DNA of 64,000 nucleotides from Flaccisagitta enflata (taxonomy: Eukaryota > Chaetognatha > Sagittoidea > Aphragmophora), in NCBI GenBank assembly GCA_965153355.1, contig OZ231126.1, positions 50,840,001-50,904,000 of the forward strand, read 5' to 3'. Under the pieces are notes generated by a model. That model searched no databases and was not told where the DNA came from. It saw only the letters and a list, made by a program, of their open reading frames with translations. How positions within the stretch are numbered: position 1 is the stretch's first letter; every line of letters begins with the position of its first letter. The position numbers were made by a program, and so were the translations under genes. Positions 12,382 through 24,636 of this stretch are shown piece after piece.

Positions 12382-12564
12382 TGTTGCTGCTATGCCTATA
12401 GTTTTGTTTTTTTCTTGAATTTTTAATCCATCACTGATCCTGGCCAATCAATATGCCTGAGTATCACGTTACTGCACCTGTTCAACCGCATGAAACTTAA
12501 CTCAGTAAACTGAGACGGCTAAGTTTAACGCCTTACTAGTCAGAATTGTCCGATTTTCGTCCTA

Positions 12565-12990
12565 CACTCTTTTCAGTTTTAAAGGACCAGTTAATTTCTT
12601 CTGAGCCTGGATTGTCCTTAGATTTTTGCAAATGTTAGGCTGAAATGTTCTTAGCGTGTCCTTAATATTTTTCTATGATTTTCTTATTGAAAAAACTTAT
12701 GATTTTCTTATCGAAATAACTTATGTTCAGTATGAGTGAATACAAGTCAAATATGATAGTTACCACTTTGAAACAAAGAAAATATGTCATTGGACAAAAA
12801 AATATTGCAATTTTCTATAGATAAGATATTTTCCTCTTGCATTTGCGTAAAAACAATCTAAATTGTCAATCAAAAAAATTTTTTTTTATAAGTCTGAGGC
12901 TGGGCTTTGTCCTTAAAATGTCCTTAATTTTTGGCAAAATTTTAGTCTCGATGTCCTTATAAACTTTGTCCTTACCCAATAAAAAGAGTG
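12565..12990. mobile_element. TA-flanked MITE 2 with GTCCTTA subterminal repeats
   Basis: The ends CACTCTTTT (left) and AAAAGAGTG (right) are flanked by TA (12563-12564, 12991-12992). It has the layout of the element at 7338-8025, including GGCTGAAATGT and TCTGAGGCTGGGC spacers, but the repeated heptamer reads GTCCTTA instead of GTGCTTA. Confidence 0.8.
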
Positions 12991-12992
12991 TA

Positions 12993-13355
12993 ATGGATGG
13001 ACGTGTCATTCAGCTTCAGTTCCTCAACAGTCACTCAAACCGACGGAGCCAGATCCGTATGAAGTGCGAAGAAGCATCCTAACTCAGAAACAATAATCGA
13101 AGCAATTACGCGTTATATTACGAAAATAACGATGATCAATCTTAGTTCTCTTAGTCTGTTTGGTCGCTCATTTCTTATTCATTTGATATCAATACACGCC
13201 TTGTCCTTGTTGTGTTATCATTACGTTGAGAAATCTTTTTTTTTAGTTGTATCTCAAGATAATGATCTCATTTACACAGATCCATTACGCCTGATTGCAC
13301 ATTACCGGCAAATAAGTACTCGTTGACGCAAGTTCTCGAAAAATGAGGACACCAA
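12993..13355. other. No gene recognised
   Basis: An open frame of 64 codons at 13132-13326 has a hydrophobic start but no known motif. Confidence 0.3.
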
Positions 13356-13359
13356 CCAA

Positions 13360-13700
13360 AACAAGGCCAACACCTATAAGTCGCGTCCGGACATAAATAA
13401 CTCAAGATAGCTTTGACTTAATATGACTAAAGATGACTTTAACTGTTTTGAAATGACTTAAAAAGACATAAAATGATGTAAAATGACTAAATTGACCAGA
13501 TTGACCTAAGTGACTCAATATAACTAAAGTTGACTTAGAATGACTTAGAATGACTTAGAATGACCAAAACGGACTTAAAATGACCTAAAATAACTCAAAA
13601 CAACTTACAGAAATAGGAAAAGTAAAGTTTGAAGGACCGACGGACCAACGGCGGACCGACGGACGGACAAAGCGGGTTGTAGAGTCGCGTGCACGTGACT
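13360..13700 (-). repeat. HE family A copy with a decamer array
   Basis: Far end AACAAGGCCAACACCTATAA then AGTCGCGTCC (13379-13388). Hairpin AGTCGCGTGCACGTGACT at 13683-13700. Between are about 20 imperfect decamers of ATGACTTAAA/ATGACTTAGA type. Confidence 0.8.
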
Positions 13701-14082
13701 AAAAATTCAAAAGAATAATGGGTTCAAAAAGAGTTTCAAGCCCGAGGACATCCTTTTTTTCAAATACACTTAAAATACCGCCGGTTATCTTTTTAAATTG
13801 CGGCACTTTAATACATTTATCCACAATTCTGGATTGGGCAATGTTCATGTTGGAGGGGGGGGTATCTTTGATAAAGGTGATATGGTGGTGGTGATGTGGT
13901 TGACTGATAAGGAATCGATAGGGTGTTGTTTGAGTCCACGGGGGGGGGGGGGGACGATGTTGTTCTCGACCACTGACCGGTGACCGCTGAGAAAATTGAA
14001 AGTGTTCTTCTTTTTCGCCATAAGAGAGCTCAATGTGAATACATAAGCGAGAACAAAACGTGTCAGTGTGTGACTGACACTG

Positions 14083-14084
<2 letters not shown>

Positions 14085-14170
<86 letters not shown>
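14085..14170. repeat. (GT)n microsatellite
   Basis: About 40 GT units after ACTCTGTGTG. Confidence 0.95.
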
Positions 14171-14172
<2 letters not shown>

Positions 14173-15000
14173 CGAGCGCGCGAGTACGAACTATTGGGAC
14201 TCTTCTCACGCTGTGTGAGTCAATCTGTGGTGGCCTTTGAGATCAGTCGAGTCCTGAGCGCGTCAGAGGCCTCGTTTGTACTTATCAGTGACGCATGAAC
14301 CAAACATGTTAATCACCTTTTTTTTCTCATTCAAGTTTTTCTTCTTCTTCTTCTTTTATACAGGCACCACAGTACACTAGTTACCCAGGAAAACAAAAAC
14401 AAAAACAACCTCGGCATTCAGCAACAAGAAAAGCAATCAAGATAGCAAGTCGAACTCATTGAACAGACTGGTTGGCGAGTGGTTCATGAGAGGGCATCCG
14501 CGTCAGGGTAAGACGGCGATCCTGCGAAGGCAACATTTGTGTTTCACAGAGGTTCAAAAATGAACATTTACAACAGATAAAACTGATTGAACTAGATCTT
14601 ATAAGTACTTCAGATATGTCATCAGTAAAAATTTGAATACAAAATCAGCATCCATTTACAAATTACACAAGATTTACCTATAAATTAGTGATATTAGCAA
14701 AATTAGTTATGATTTGCATAAAACAATAAATCATTAATATGTGATTGACTTACTTTTAGCATAAAAAAATATAAAAAAATACATAATCTGAAAGAATTTT
14801 CATTCAATACTAAAGGTTATGGTGACCAAAAACAGCTTCAGTAATATATAAAATTAAGAATCATGAAGACAGCAAATTTTGTGTTCAAAAGAGGTCTGTC
14901 ATATTTAGCGCATGGCGTAGGAAATTTGGACATACAATATCTTCCATGTTTTGATGGCCCCCAATAGCGTGTAATACACTGTCGATTCAATTCTTGCATC
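14171..15000. other. No gene or repeat recognised
   Basis: Ordinary A/T-rich DNA; TTCTTC run at 14338. Confidence 0.3.
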
Positions 15001-15005
15001 GTTAA

Positions 15006-15228
<223 letters not shown>

Positions 15229-15266
15229 CGCGTTCGTAAACACACACACATCGAAAGCATTTTTTT

Positions 15267-15430
15267 AGTCGCGGACAAGCGACTCTATTAGAGGCTTTGT
15301 CTGTCCGTCCGTTGGTCGGTCGGTTGGTTGGTTGGTCCATCACGCTCGAGTCGAAAAGTGGGAAAACACGCATTTTCGCCCCTGCCCACCCGTCCGCAAC
15401 TGGTATTGGCCGTGTATCCGGCCTCGTTTT
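15267..15430 (+). repeat. HE family B copy
   Basis: Hairpin AGTCGCGGACAAGCGACT (15267-15284) and far-end GTCCGCAACT (15392-15401), followed by GGCCGTGTATCCGGCCTCG. The hairpin stem has an A-type sequence, but its loop keeps the GGAC of family B. Confidence 0.8.
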
Positions 15431-15473
15431 ATTCGACTTCGGAACAAGCCGTTTTTTTCAGCCATATTTGTTT

Positions 15474-15476
<3 letters not shown>

Positions 15477-15566
<90 letters not shown>

Positions 15567-15632
15567 CAGAATCCAGTCTATTCGTTTGGGCGTCAAATTT
15601 TTGACAATGACAGTAGCGATGACGACTTTGTT

Positions 15633-15688
<56 letters not shown>

Positions 15689-15690
15689 CC
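15477..15690. repeat. Compound module (CT)n-spacer-(CAA)n, copy 1
   Basis: (CT)n to 15563, then CAATCAGAATCCAGTCTATT and GACAATGACAGTAGCGATGA, then (CAA)n 15630-15689. The same order is at 22081-22362. Confidence 0.85.
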
Positions 15691-15790
15691 GTAAAAAGAA
15701 CAGTGATGACGTTCCGTTGAGACTTGAAAACAATCACGAAAGACTTACGTTTAAGAAATAAAAGTTCCCATTTGTGCACTGACATGAGGT

Positions 15791-15936
15791 CGGTCGAAAT
15801 TCTAAATTTGCATAGAAAATGAAAAAATGGAAAAAATAAAAATATAGTTCTCTTCCAAAATCAATTACGGAGAGAACTATGTTTTTCAAAATGCAAAATG
15901 TTGCTGCTTTTGAGAGTCTTAGAATTTCGACCGCAG
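15791..15936. mobile_element. Foldback with GGTCGAAATTCTAA ends
   Basis: GGTCGAAATTCTAA at 15792 is the complement of TTAGAATTTCGACC at about 15921. The centre also pairs, through ATAGTTCTCT (15846) and AGAGAACTAT. About 145 bp, with a TTTTGCAT motif shared with the AAAAACCGAAT foldbacks. Confidence 0.6.
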
Positions 15937-16900
15937 TAAAACATTTTTTCTGAATCTTTATAATTCTGTCATCAGATTTGAATTTTTTTTATTTCCTGCT
16001 GTTCAGGCTGACTTTTAGTGGCTTTTTTTGTTGAACTACTCTCTCAGGGATACTAGTAAGCTAAAATATTGCTTCACCGATAGTTCAATTGATTTCCGAT
16101 ATCAGAAAATGACTTTTTTCCTGATTATCTAAAAATTTGCAAATTGATTTTGTCAGCCGACATGGGAGACGTTATTGATCAACCTTGGGGCTCAGGATAA
16201 AAAGTGGCCCTAGATGTCGCTTGGGTGTCTAACTAGGAACCCTGAGGGGGAATTAAAAGGTTTAATCAGGTAAGATGCGGCTTTATCCTCTGTATATATC
16301 AGTAAATGTACAATGTCATCTCAAAATTTGTAAGCGGAATTTCATCAAAAAAACTCATTTTCCTGCCTTTTTATTTTTGAAAAGCGTATCAAAAGGCGAC
16401 TTTAAGCATATTTTTGAATACAGATGTATATATACAGTGTATCTGGTGACAATTCGTCTCATAGAAGTGCTAGTTGCTGAATAATTGATCCTGTATAAAG
16501 GAAAAACTAGGCTGAAACACATCAATTTTTTCCAAAAATTTACCGTCGTAAGAAAACGAACAGTGCGACAGATCAGTCCACTGCAGAATTTGACACTATT
16601 GGATTGAACACAGGTGTTTGAAATTTGATTGCTCTCGTCATATAACATTCCAGCATAATTGAAGAAAATCACAAAGCGGTTTTTCCCGCAATTTGATTAT
16701 CGATTGCAATTTTGTATAGTTTCCAAATTCGTGATGGAAGTGAAGTTCTTCCGGCATCACAGCGGCGAGAAAAAAAAATGGATATCGGTTCTCGTTTACT
16801 CTTCCTCTCTGCCGTCTCTCGTCCACTTGAACGCGAAACTTAAGAAATGTCAATCGTGCCTTATCAATGCAGAGTAAAAGCTAATTGACCCACTTAAACA
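15937..16900. other. No gene or repeat recognised
   Basis: A/T-rich with weak open frames of up to 105 codons and no motif. Confidence 0.3.
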
Positions 16901-16904
16901 GGAA

Positions 16905-17684
16905 GTCATTTACCCTGTTTTCAAAAGCAACTGGAACCAGTAAAACCTTTATTATGCTTAAAGTATCCATATTGAAAAATCCAGATTGGTTTTGTCTAAA
17001 AGCAAATAACTTACCATTTGTTCATGCAAAATTTTGTATCAGTGGCTCTAGCAGTTTGGCTTCCACCTACTTTTGAAATTTGATGAAATTTAATGAAATT
17101 TTGCTCAAAAATTGCATTTTTTAATAAGTTTGCATCAATATAGTCAAATCAATCTCATTAACATTGAGCTGGAATGACCAATTGGTCATAATTGGGTAGT
17201 AATTGACCCCCCTGTCGTATCAGTTTTGATTTCTCACGATTTCCAAAGAAATTTAGGCCTTCTTTGACAATTGATAGGACAAAAAACCTTGTCAGACCTC
17301 AAAACAACAGAGGAAAATTCGGATTTGTTACATGAATATCACAAATTTGATTTATTTGCCTATAGATACATAAACCTAGAATCATATCTATGTTATAAGA
17401 CCAATCTGGCTATTTTCATTTGATTCATATGACAATAACACTGTTTTAAGGTTATGAAAGTCTCTCTATCAATTTCATGAGGAGCCTATCAAAGGGCTCA
17501 CCACTTTTTCATTCAAAACTTTGTGGAAGCCAAACTGCTGGAGCCACAACATTGAAATTTTGCATGAATAAATGGTAAGTTATGTGCTTTAAGACAAAAC
17601 CAATCTGGATTTCTAAATATGAATACTTTAGGCACAATAAAGGTTTTGCTGGTTCCAGTCGCTTTTGAAAGCAGGGTATGATGA
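16905..17684. mobile_element. 780-bp element with 162-bp terminal inverted repeats
   Basis: The arms 16905-17066 and 17523-17684 are inverse complements with about 85% identity by eye. Shared blocks include CTGGAACCAG, CCAGATTGGTTTTGTCT and CAGTTTGGCTTCCAC. The 456-bp core has no gene and ordinary A/T-rich sequence. Confidence 0.75.
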
Positions 17685-17727
17685 AACTTACACCCTGATA
17701 AAACTAGGTTTTCTCGACTGCTGACGA

Positions 17728-17850
17728 TTCGGATGATGATTCTGATAATGATGATGATGATGATTCTGATTGATATGATGATGATGATGACAATGACGAT
17801 GACGATGATGATGATGGTGGTGATGATGATGATGATGATGATGATGATTA
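17728..17850. repeat. Imperfect (GAT)n/(GAC)n tract
   Basis: GATGATGATG runs with GATTCT and GACGAT interruptions, continuing into a GGTGGTGG-rich stretch to 18030. Confidence 0.85.
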
Positions 17851-18346
17851 TGCTGGTGGTGGCACATTGTAGGATAGGATGGTTAGGTTCATAATGGGTT
17901 GACGGAGGCTGATTACCGGGAAAGTCCTGCTGAGTGGTGATATCAGCTCACACTGTGGTGATGGTGGTTGTGGTGGCTGTAGTGGCTGTGTTGATGGTTG
18001 GGGTGAAGGTGTTGATGATTATGATGCTTATGATATGAAGGAAGACGTGGATAATAAATATGGTCTTAAATCATCATAATTCCTTCTGCATTCAAATTCA
18101 TTTTTTATTTCAAATTTAGCGTAGAATCCGCTGACAAGTTCTCTCTGTGATCTACTTTTACCCCTTTATTCAGGATCAGCCGCGCCGATACCTACTTTCA
18201 ACTTCCACTCAATCTCCTCAACTACTTCCCCTTCCTCCTCCTTCCTCTTCTTCCTCTTCCTCTCTGTACTCATCCTCCTCCATCATTGCCTCCGCCTTTT
18301 CAATCAGTCACTACTCCCACTCAATAATTCTTATCTCCACATTCTT

Positions 18347-18351
<5 letters not shown>

Positions 18352-18434
<83 letters not shown>
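18352..18434. repeat. (CT)n microsatellite
   Basis: About 40 CT units with one CTTT break near the end. Confidence 0.95.
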
Positions 18435-18436
<2 letters not shown>

Positions 18437-18605
18437 ACCCTTTCTCCGACTGGTCCCGGGTCTCAGATAAATCCACGTGATTTTAGGCAAACTTTTTGAA
18501 AGCCTAGTGTGCGGCCCCTCGCAGGCATAAAAGGTGGTAATTCTAGCAGTCGCGTCCTAGGTGCCGTTGATCAGTTACCGAACAGAAAGCGAGAAACATG
18601 AACTA

Positions 18606-19210
18606 ACAGGTCTCACAAAATTAGGCGGAAAAGTAAAATGATCAATATAGATAGTAAAAATGCCCTCAGCATGATGAAATTTGACATGGAGATAGCTAAG
18701 ACCCAGTATTTTGACATAGCAAATCGATGTTGGCGACTTTCCTGCATATAGGGCGTGATGGAGGGTGATTTACCAAAAGTGAGGTGTCAGATTATTGCTG
18801 ATTTTAACAGGAAAAATGCAGCAGAGCGGAAAACGTTTACCGTTCATCATTTTAAGAAGATGGAATACAAAAAAAATCGCCATTTATCGTGTGATGCAAT
18901 AGATGGATACAGGAAAGTCAGTCGCGCAGACAAAAAGCCGCGTATGTTGACAGCAGTTGAGAAATTGAAGGTGAAGTCAAGTATAAACAATAAGAATAGT
19001 GTGTCAATCTCAAATTTGTTTGCTTTTGACTCATCAGCATATTTACGTTCATTAGGGGATAGCCATTTCCTTTTTTGGGAATTTTTCGCATTATGTTGAT
19101 AAAATAAACATAAATTGGTGATATACATCACTTGGATTGATTATATTCCTATTTTTAACCCTCTTTTCAACGAGTTTTCATCCCTTTCCGCCTAATTTTG
19201 TGAGACCTGT
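18606..19210 (+). mobile_element. Tc1/mariner-like deletion derivative, 605 bp
   Basis: The left end ACAGGTCTCACAAAATTAGG is matched in inverse complement by the right end for about 26 bases. A TA dinucleotide flanks both ends (18604-18605 and 19211-19212), the expected Tc1/mariner target duplication. Inside is a reading frame for a transposase N-terminal DNA-binding domain. The catalytic domain is missing, so it would need help from elsewhere to move. Confidence 0.85.
18758..19099 (+). pseudogene. N-terminal helix-turn-helix remnant of a Tc1/mariner-type transposase
   Basis: About 113 codons from the ATG at 18758. The early part has VRCQIIADFNRKN, then FTVHHFKKMEY, then a KKPRMLTAVEKLKVKSSINN stretch. 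This follows the family layout of two helix-turn-helix units joined by a basic Pro/Arg linker and a conserved 'NNK.GVS..K(L/F)' segment (here NNKNSVSISNLFAFD). Known transposases of this class continue for another 200 or more residues with a DDE/DDD core, which is absent here. The last 25 or so residues look like non-homologous read-through. The position inside matched terminal repeats supports the assignment. Domain identity is recognised by pattern only, so a search should confirm it. Confidence 0.65.
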
Positions 19211-19212
19211 TA

Positions 19213-20250
19213 CTAGGTTACCCAGGCATCTTTGTGGGTTTTTTTTATGGTGCTCCTTTAGTCAATGAAATTTGTGTGCTCTCGTTGATGAGTTCTTATT
19301 TGCGTGGGCGCGACCCTGTACGCCGCGATGTCTGACTTATTTGTCCGAGTTTCGGTCGGTCTGTCCATCTGCCATAGGATAGAATCGCTGCTTCGCAGGA
19401 GCAAAGTTTAGTTGTTTATTTTCCTATAAGTAGCGACCGGTCACGACGCTCAGCCAGGTCGTGTAAAATAATCGTTGAAAAACGCAAACTTTCTGCGCCA
19501 AATATAGCTTGAATATACGATAAAAAGTGTTGATTGTCGAGCCATGAGCTATTATCAATGCGAATTATGCTAAAGCATGTCAGATTACATCGTATAGCAT
19601 CAAGAAATCATAAAAAACCGGGAGAAAAATGGTTAACGCGATCCCAAGAAACTTTCAAATTGAGCCTCAACTTTGACGAAGTGGAAACGGATCTCATTAT
19701 GCGTGTGTCTGCAAAGTTCAAATATATATGAAAGAGGACACCAAGAAGGGCCTATATCTCAAATTTCATCAAAATCGGTCTATGCGCTCACCTTCTACCA
19801 TGCATGCATTTGTTAAGTTTGTTTCAGTAAAAATGGCTGCTTCGCGGTGGTTGATTTTCTTGTGCGCAAAAAGGTTTACGCGCTGTAGCTGATTGAGCAA
19901 GTCAAGCAAAAACCTAAATAGTTCATAAATTGTTTTCTTTTTTAACAATATATATAAAGCAGCATATCGTTCGAAAGCTCATGACGTGATTATGTGTATA
20001 TATTAAGTCGAATTTTAAAAATTAATGATTAATATTAAAATAATCAATTTCTTGATGTTAAGCTTGCATGGTCGGATCTGCATTGGAATTCTTAAAAAGT
20101 ATTACACCATCGTAGACGCAAGGACATAGGGCTAACACCATCAAGAAATTATCTTGATGCGCCTTATTTAGTATGAATTAACTATGATTCAAAAATCATA
20201 AAAAAGAAAAAAAAACCTCCTTTGATTATATTACAAATTCTTAGGCCCCT
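19213..20250. other. No gene recognised
   Basis: A/T-rich; TCATCAAAATCGGTCTATGCG near 19768 is a segment also hinted at 36480 and 52620. No motif-bearing frame. Confidence 0.3.
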
Positions 20251-20424
20251 TATATTCAAACTACAAACATGTGACTCTGAAGGCCACTTCTTCTCAATCT
20301 ATCGGTTGGTTGGTCTATTCATTTGTCCGTCCGTCTGTCCATCCATCTATGCGTCTGCATTTCTCGGCTGTTTTTGCCCCGAATGAGATCATATACTGGG
20401 TGTTTTTCTGACAAGAATCTCAAG

Positions 20425-20605
20425 TGATTCCGTGAAACTTGTTTTCAGCGTAAACACATATTTATGAATTTCAACTGTCCCCACAAGGAAGTGAGCAAAG
20501 TGAGTGAGATTGCTTGAGGATGGACCGAGCAAATGAAGCGAGCGTACGGAGTGGAGCGCTGCGGAGCAAGTGAGGGAACAAATGTATTGAGCGACCGAGT
20601 GGCCC
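20425..20605. repeat. GAGCGA-rich dispersed repeat, copy 1
   Basis: AACACATATTTATGAATTTCAACTGTCC is followed by degenerate GAGCGA/AAGCGAGCG runs and ends CGACCGAGTGGCCCGT. The same order occurs at 48297-48470. Confidence 0.65.
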
Positions 20606-20608
20606 GTT

Positions 20609-20800
20609 AACATGGCCGGATACATGGCTACCCCAGTCGCTTGCGGGTGGGCAGGGGCAGTGATGGAGGATATCAGTGATGCATTTTGGCGGGAGCAGTG
20701 AGCCCAAAAAGCTCAAAAACGCCAAAAAAGTAAAAGGGGGACTGACCGACCGACAGACAGACAAAAAAAATGGAGTGTAGAATGCGTAGCACGTGACTAC
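20609..20800 (-). repeat. HE family A copy, worn hairpin
   Basis: Far end ATGGCCGGATACATGGCTAC and AGTCGCTTGC (20635-20644). Body GGGCAGGGGCAGT, GGCGGGAGCAGTGAG and GACCGACCGACAGACAG. Hairpin end GTAGAATGCGTAGCACGTGACT. Confidence 0.75.
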
Positions 20801-20822
20801 AACCGCGATTGTCACGAGTAGA

Positions 20823-21053
20823 AACAAGTGACGCGGGGTCACAATATTGTTGCGGACGGGTGGACAGGGGCATCCAACCCAGATTCACACATCAACTCCC
20901 ACCCCACACACAAACATACACGAAAAGTATCCAAAATGCTCGTTTCTTCCACTTTTTGACTCAATCATTACGGACTGATGGATGGACAAACACAGACCAA
21001 CAGATGGATGGACAGACGGACAAAGCCTCTTAAAGAGCTGGGTCTCCGCAACT
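20823..21053 (-). repeat. HE family B copy (GTGACGC subtype)
   Basis: AACAAGTGACGCGGGGTCAC, GTTGCGGACGGGTGGACAGG, GGCATCCAACC, then GACGGACAAAGCCTCTTAAAGAG and a worn hairpin ending CTCCGCAACT. It lies 22 bases after the previous HE-A copy. Confidence 0.75.
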
Positions 21054-21254
21054 AAAAAGACTAACTAAAATAGATAATCGAGAAATGTGTTCGGAGAGCC
21101 TCCTTAGTACTCTGTCCTTTCATCTGTCTGATCGTCCATCTGTCTCTTTATTCATGTCACATGCTTCGCACCGAATTCAATACACGCGGAGACACAATCC
21201 GGATGCTTCTTTGCCCAGTCGGGCTTGTTTTGCTTCATAATTGATTTCCTTTTT

Positions 21255-21466
21255 AGTTGCAACTCTACGAGAGGCTTTGTCCTTCCGTCCGTTGGTCACG
21301 CTCAAGTTGAAAACGCGAAAGACGCGTATTTAGGATGCTTCTGTTGGTATTGTTTGTGTGTGAGGGTGTTGGAGGGGTGTTGGGGGTGTGGTTGGGGTGA
21401 GGCTGGGGGTGGGATGCCCCTGCCCACCCCTCCGCAACGACATTGTGACTCCGCGTTCACTTGTTC
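21255..21466 (+). repeat. HE family B copy (GTGACTC subtype), hairpin loop deleted
   Basis: The hairpin has collapsed to the palindrome AGTTGCAACT, then CTACGAGAGGCTTTGTCC. A G/T-rich section and GGGATGCCCCTGCCCACC, CTCCGCAAC, CGCGTTCACTTGTT follow. Confidence 0.75.
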
Positions 21467-21771
21467 ACGAATGTCACAATCATCAAGAGCAGATTGCGCA
21501 TAGCTACATATTTGTACTTCGCTATCTCTGTCCCATCTTCCTACGTTAATTGTAGAAGTGATGGTGTAATCGCTTTTTTTCAACTGTGCTTGTAAGCCTA
21601 AGCGTTTACATAATTTCTGTATTTCTGTATGTAATTTCTGTATTTCTGTGCTTGTTCTAGAGTAGCGTGTCCGCGACTAAAAACAAATAGTACATAAAAC
21701 TTCGTATCTATGGAAGAGGCAAAATTCTCGTGAATCCGGCCTAGTTTCTTTTACGCACAGACATGTGCGCG

Positions 21772-22055
<284 letters not shown>

Positions 22056-22078
22056 GCTAGTGTTTGTTTTTGGGTGAT

Positions 22079-22362
<284 letters not shown>

Positions 22363-22379
22363 TAACGTTTTGTCGAGGA

Positions 22380-23205
22380 CAATCACAGAGGAGTTTTGGT
22401 TATGAAGTGTGAAAGAATTCAACCAATGATTTGTGTTCTCGTTCTTGTTCTCTTCATCAAACTTACCTCAAAAAAAAAAAACAAGAAATATTGGTAAATA
22501 ATTTAACAGTGACTAGCAATAAAATTCGTCTCAAAAAACGCATATTATTCCATTGCGCAACAGTCGCGTGCTCCGCGACACAACTACTTACGTCACAGTG
22601 CAAACGAACAAAAAATTACAAAACCGTCGTGTTTTTACGCTGAAAACTAGTTCAAAATCATGTTTTAATGACTTGTGTGTCCTAAAGACATGTTAGGGTA
22701 CGACCAGGGCACCTCTCAAGTCCACGCGGTATGTATCAGTGACTTATTATGAACACGAAACAGCCTAAATCTAGATGGAACTGCAGGTTTTAGAGGAATT
22801 TGGCTGCACGAACTTTGTAGCAGAATTAGCTTGCTACCACTGTATCTACTAATGGGAATCCCTGCATACCTATTCTCTAGCTTACATTTGGTGTCATACA
22901 CCCAATGTACCATGCCAATCGCTTACATGGATTCATATTCACCCAAAAAGCCAAAATGAAAAAAAAGCATTGCCCTCCTCTGTGCACGAAGCTGATTTGC
23001 ATTTTTTGATAGCAGAGGAATTTGATACAAAAATTAGGTCTTTTTTGTCAATTCAGTGGGCGAAAATCGGTTTTTGATTGAAGGTTGCATTCATCTGCAT
23101 CACTTTTCCTCAAAAATTCGCGACTCGATGGGTTCTATTTGTGTATTCAGTCTAATTCATGAGTAAATTGGTATCAAGATCAGACTGGGAAAAAAACTAT
23201 TTCTT
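22380..23205. other. No gene recognised
   Basis: ACAGTCGCGTGCTCCGCGACAC at 22560 looks like an isolated HE-type hairpin. The rest is unrecognised. Confidence 0.35.
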
Positions 23206-23208
23206 GGA

Positions 23209-23348
23209 CGTAAAAAACCGAATCTGTCTCCTAGAGTCGAATTTTGCATTTCCAAAAACATGGCCCTGACCCCTTGTGAGTGTAGAACAGGGCCATGTTT
23301 TTATTTTTTTCATTTTCTTCGTTTCTATGCAAAATCGGTTTTTTACGT
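23209..23348. mobile_element. Foldback with ACGTAAAAAACCGA ends, copy 1
   Basis: ACGTAAAAAACCGAATCTGT at the left pairs with CGGTTTTTTACGTGAGAC at the right. AACATGGCCCTG at 23258 pairs with CAGGGCCATGTT near 23290. About 140 bp in total. Confidence 0.7.
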
Positions 23349-23679
23349 GAGACAACTACAATGAAAAAAAAAGCTGAAATCGATAGTAGTCAGGGAGCTT
23401 AGGGAAGTGTAGGGTCAAAATTGCTAAAAAGCTCTGGAACTTCACTATTCTGACATATTTTTTCGTGCTGAACATGAATCTGACCTCCATTTTGAAATAT
23501 TTTTTGGGCGCCCCTTTCAAAAATCCATTTTTTTGCAATTTTTGAGGTCAAAATGCACTTTTTTGCTATTTGAAGTACACTGTTGTCACTAGATTGCGTT
23601 TTTTAGTCAAACCTAATAAGAACTGAAGTGAATACACAGTTTACAAGAATCTAATGGCCAGACGAGGACTGTATATCAC

Positions 23680-24635
23680 CAAAAACAGGCTATAAATAGC
23701 CCAAAATAGCCAAAAACAGCATTTTTAAAAAAAATATCAGTGTTATTTCCAACTTTCTTGTCAACCACTCTCTTTTAAGTCAGAAACAGGACAAATATAC
23801 TTATTGAGAGCTTTGGACACTGCTATGGGGATCATAACAACCCAAAAACAGACAAAAAATGACCTGAAATAGTCAAAATTAGCGTTTTCATCAAATAGAT
23901 CATTGATATTCAGATCTTTTTCACTAGTCTCACTCAGTCCAGTCAAAACTAGGTCAGTTATACTCAATGAGAGCTTCGGACACTCACAGGGGGGTTATAC
24001 CAGGCCAAAAACAGGCCAAAAATCACCTAAAATAGTCAATATCGGGATTTTCATCAAAAAGAACATTGTTAGACAGAATTTTTTCACCGATCTCATTCAA
24101 TCCAATCAGAACCAGGTCAGATATACTCATTGAGAGCTTTGGAAACTGATAATGGGACCATAATAGGCCAAAAACAGGCCTAAAATGACTTAAAATGGCC
24201 AAAATCAGCATTTTCATCCAAAAGTTCATTGTTATCTAAAATAGTTTCGCCAATCTAACTCAGTCCAGTCAGAACTAGGTCAAATATACTGATTGGGAGC
24301 TTTGGACATTGATGCCGGGGTCATAGTAGGCCAAAACAGGCCAAAATAGCCTAAAATGGCAAAAATTTGCATTTTCATCACACCGGTTATTGTTTTAAAG
24401 AATTTTTTTGCCAATCTCACTCAATCCAGTCAGAACTAGGTCAATTATACTCATCGAGATCTTTGAAAATTGATACTGGGGCAACAATAGGCCAAAAACA
24501 GGCTAAAAACAGGCCAAATAACCTAGAATAGCCAAAATTGATATTTTTTTATAAATCTCACTATATCCAGTCAGAACTATGACATATATACTCATTCAGA
24601 GATTTGGATATGATACTGGGGCCTTGATAGACCAA
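23680..24635 (+). repeat. About 180-bp satellite, left arm of the giant palindrome
   Basis: The unit contains CAGTC(A)GAACTAGGTCA, ATACTCATTGAGAGCTTTGGA, GGCCAAAAACAGGCC and GCATTTTCATCA. Five to six copies run from 23680 to 24635, with one more at 25060-25225. The same unit appears reversed at 25940-26535. Confidence 0.8.
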
Positions 24636-24636
24636 C

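Larger units (their letters stand above)
20254..21236 (+). repeat. HE family C copy split by nested insertions
   Basis: The left part (GTCCGTCCGTCTGTCC.. TTTCTCGGCTGTTTTTG, to about 20400) and right part (ACACGCGGAGACACAATCC, GTCGGGCTTGTTTT, about 21060-21236) match the start and end of the intact copy at 48823-49109. The GAGCGA repeat, an HE-A copy and an HE-B copy lie between. Confidence 0.6.

Noticed and set aside
13845-14033. Minus-strand 62-codon frame over poly-G/poly-C
   Set aside because: Crosses homopolymer runs and has no motif.
18147-18470. 107-codon frame ending in (CT)n
   Set aside because: Mostly Ser/Leu/Pro from pyrimidine-rich simple sequence; no domain.
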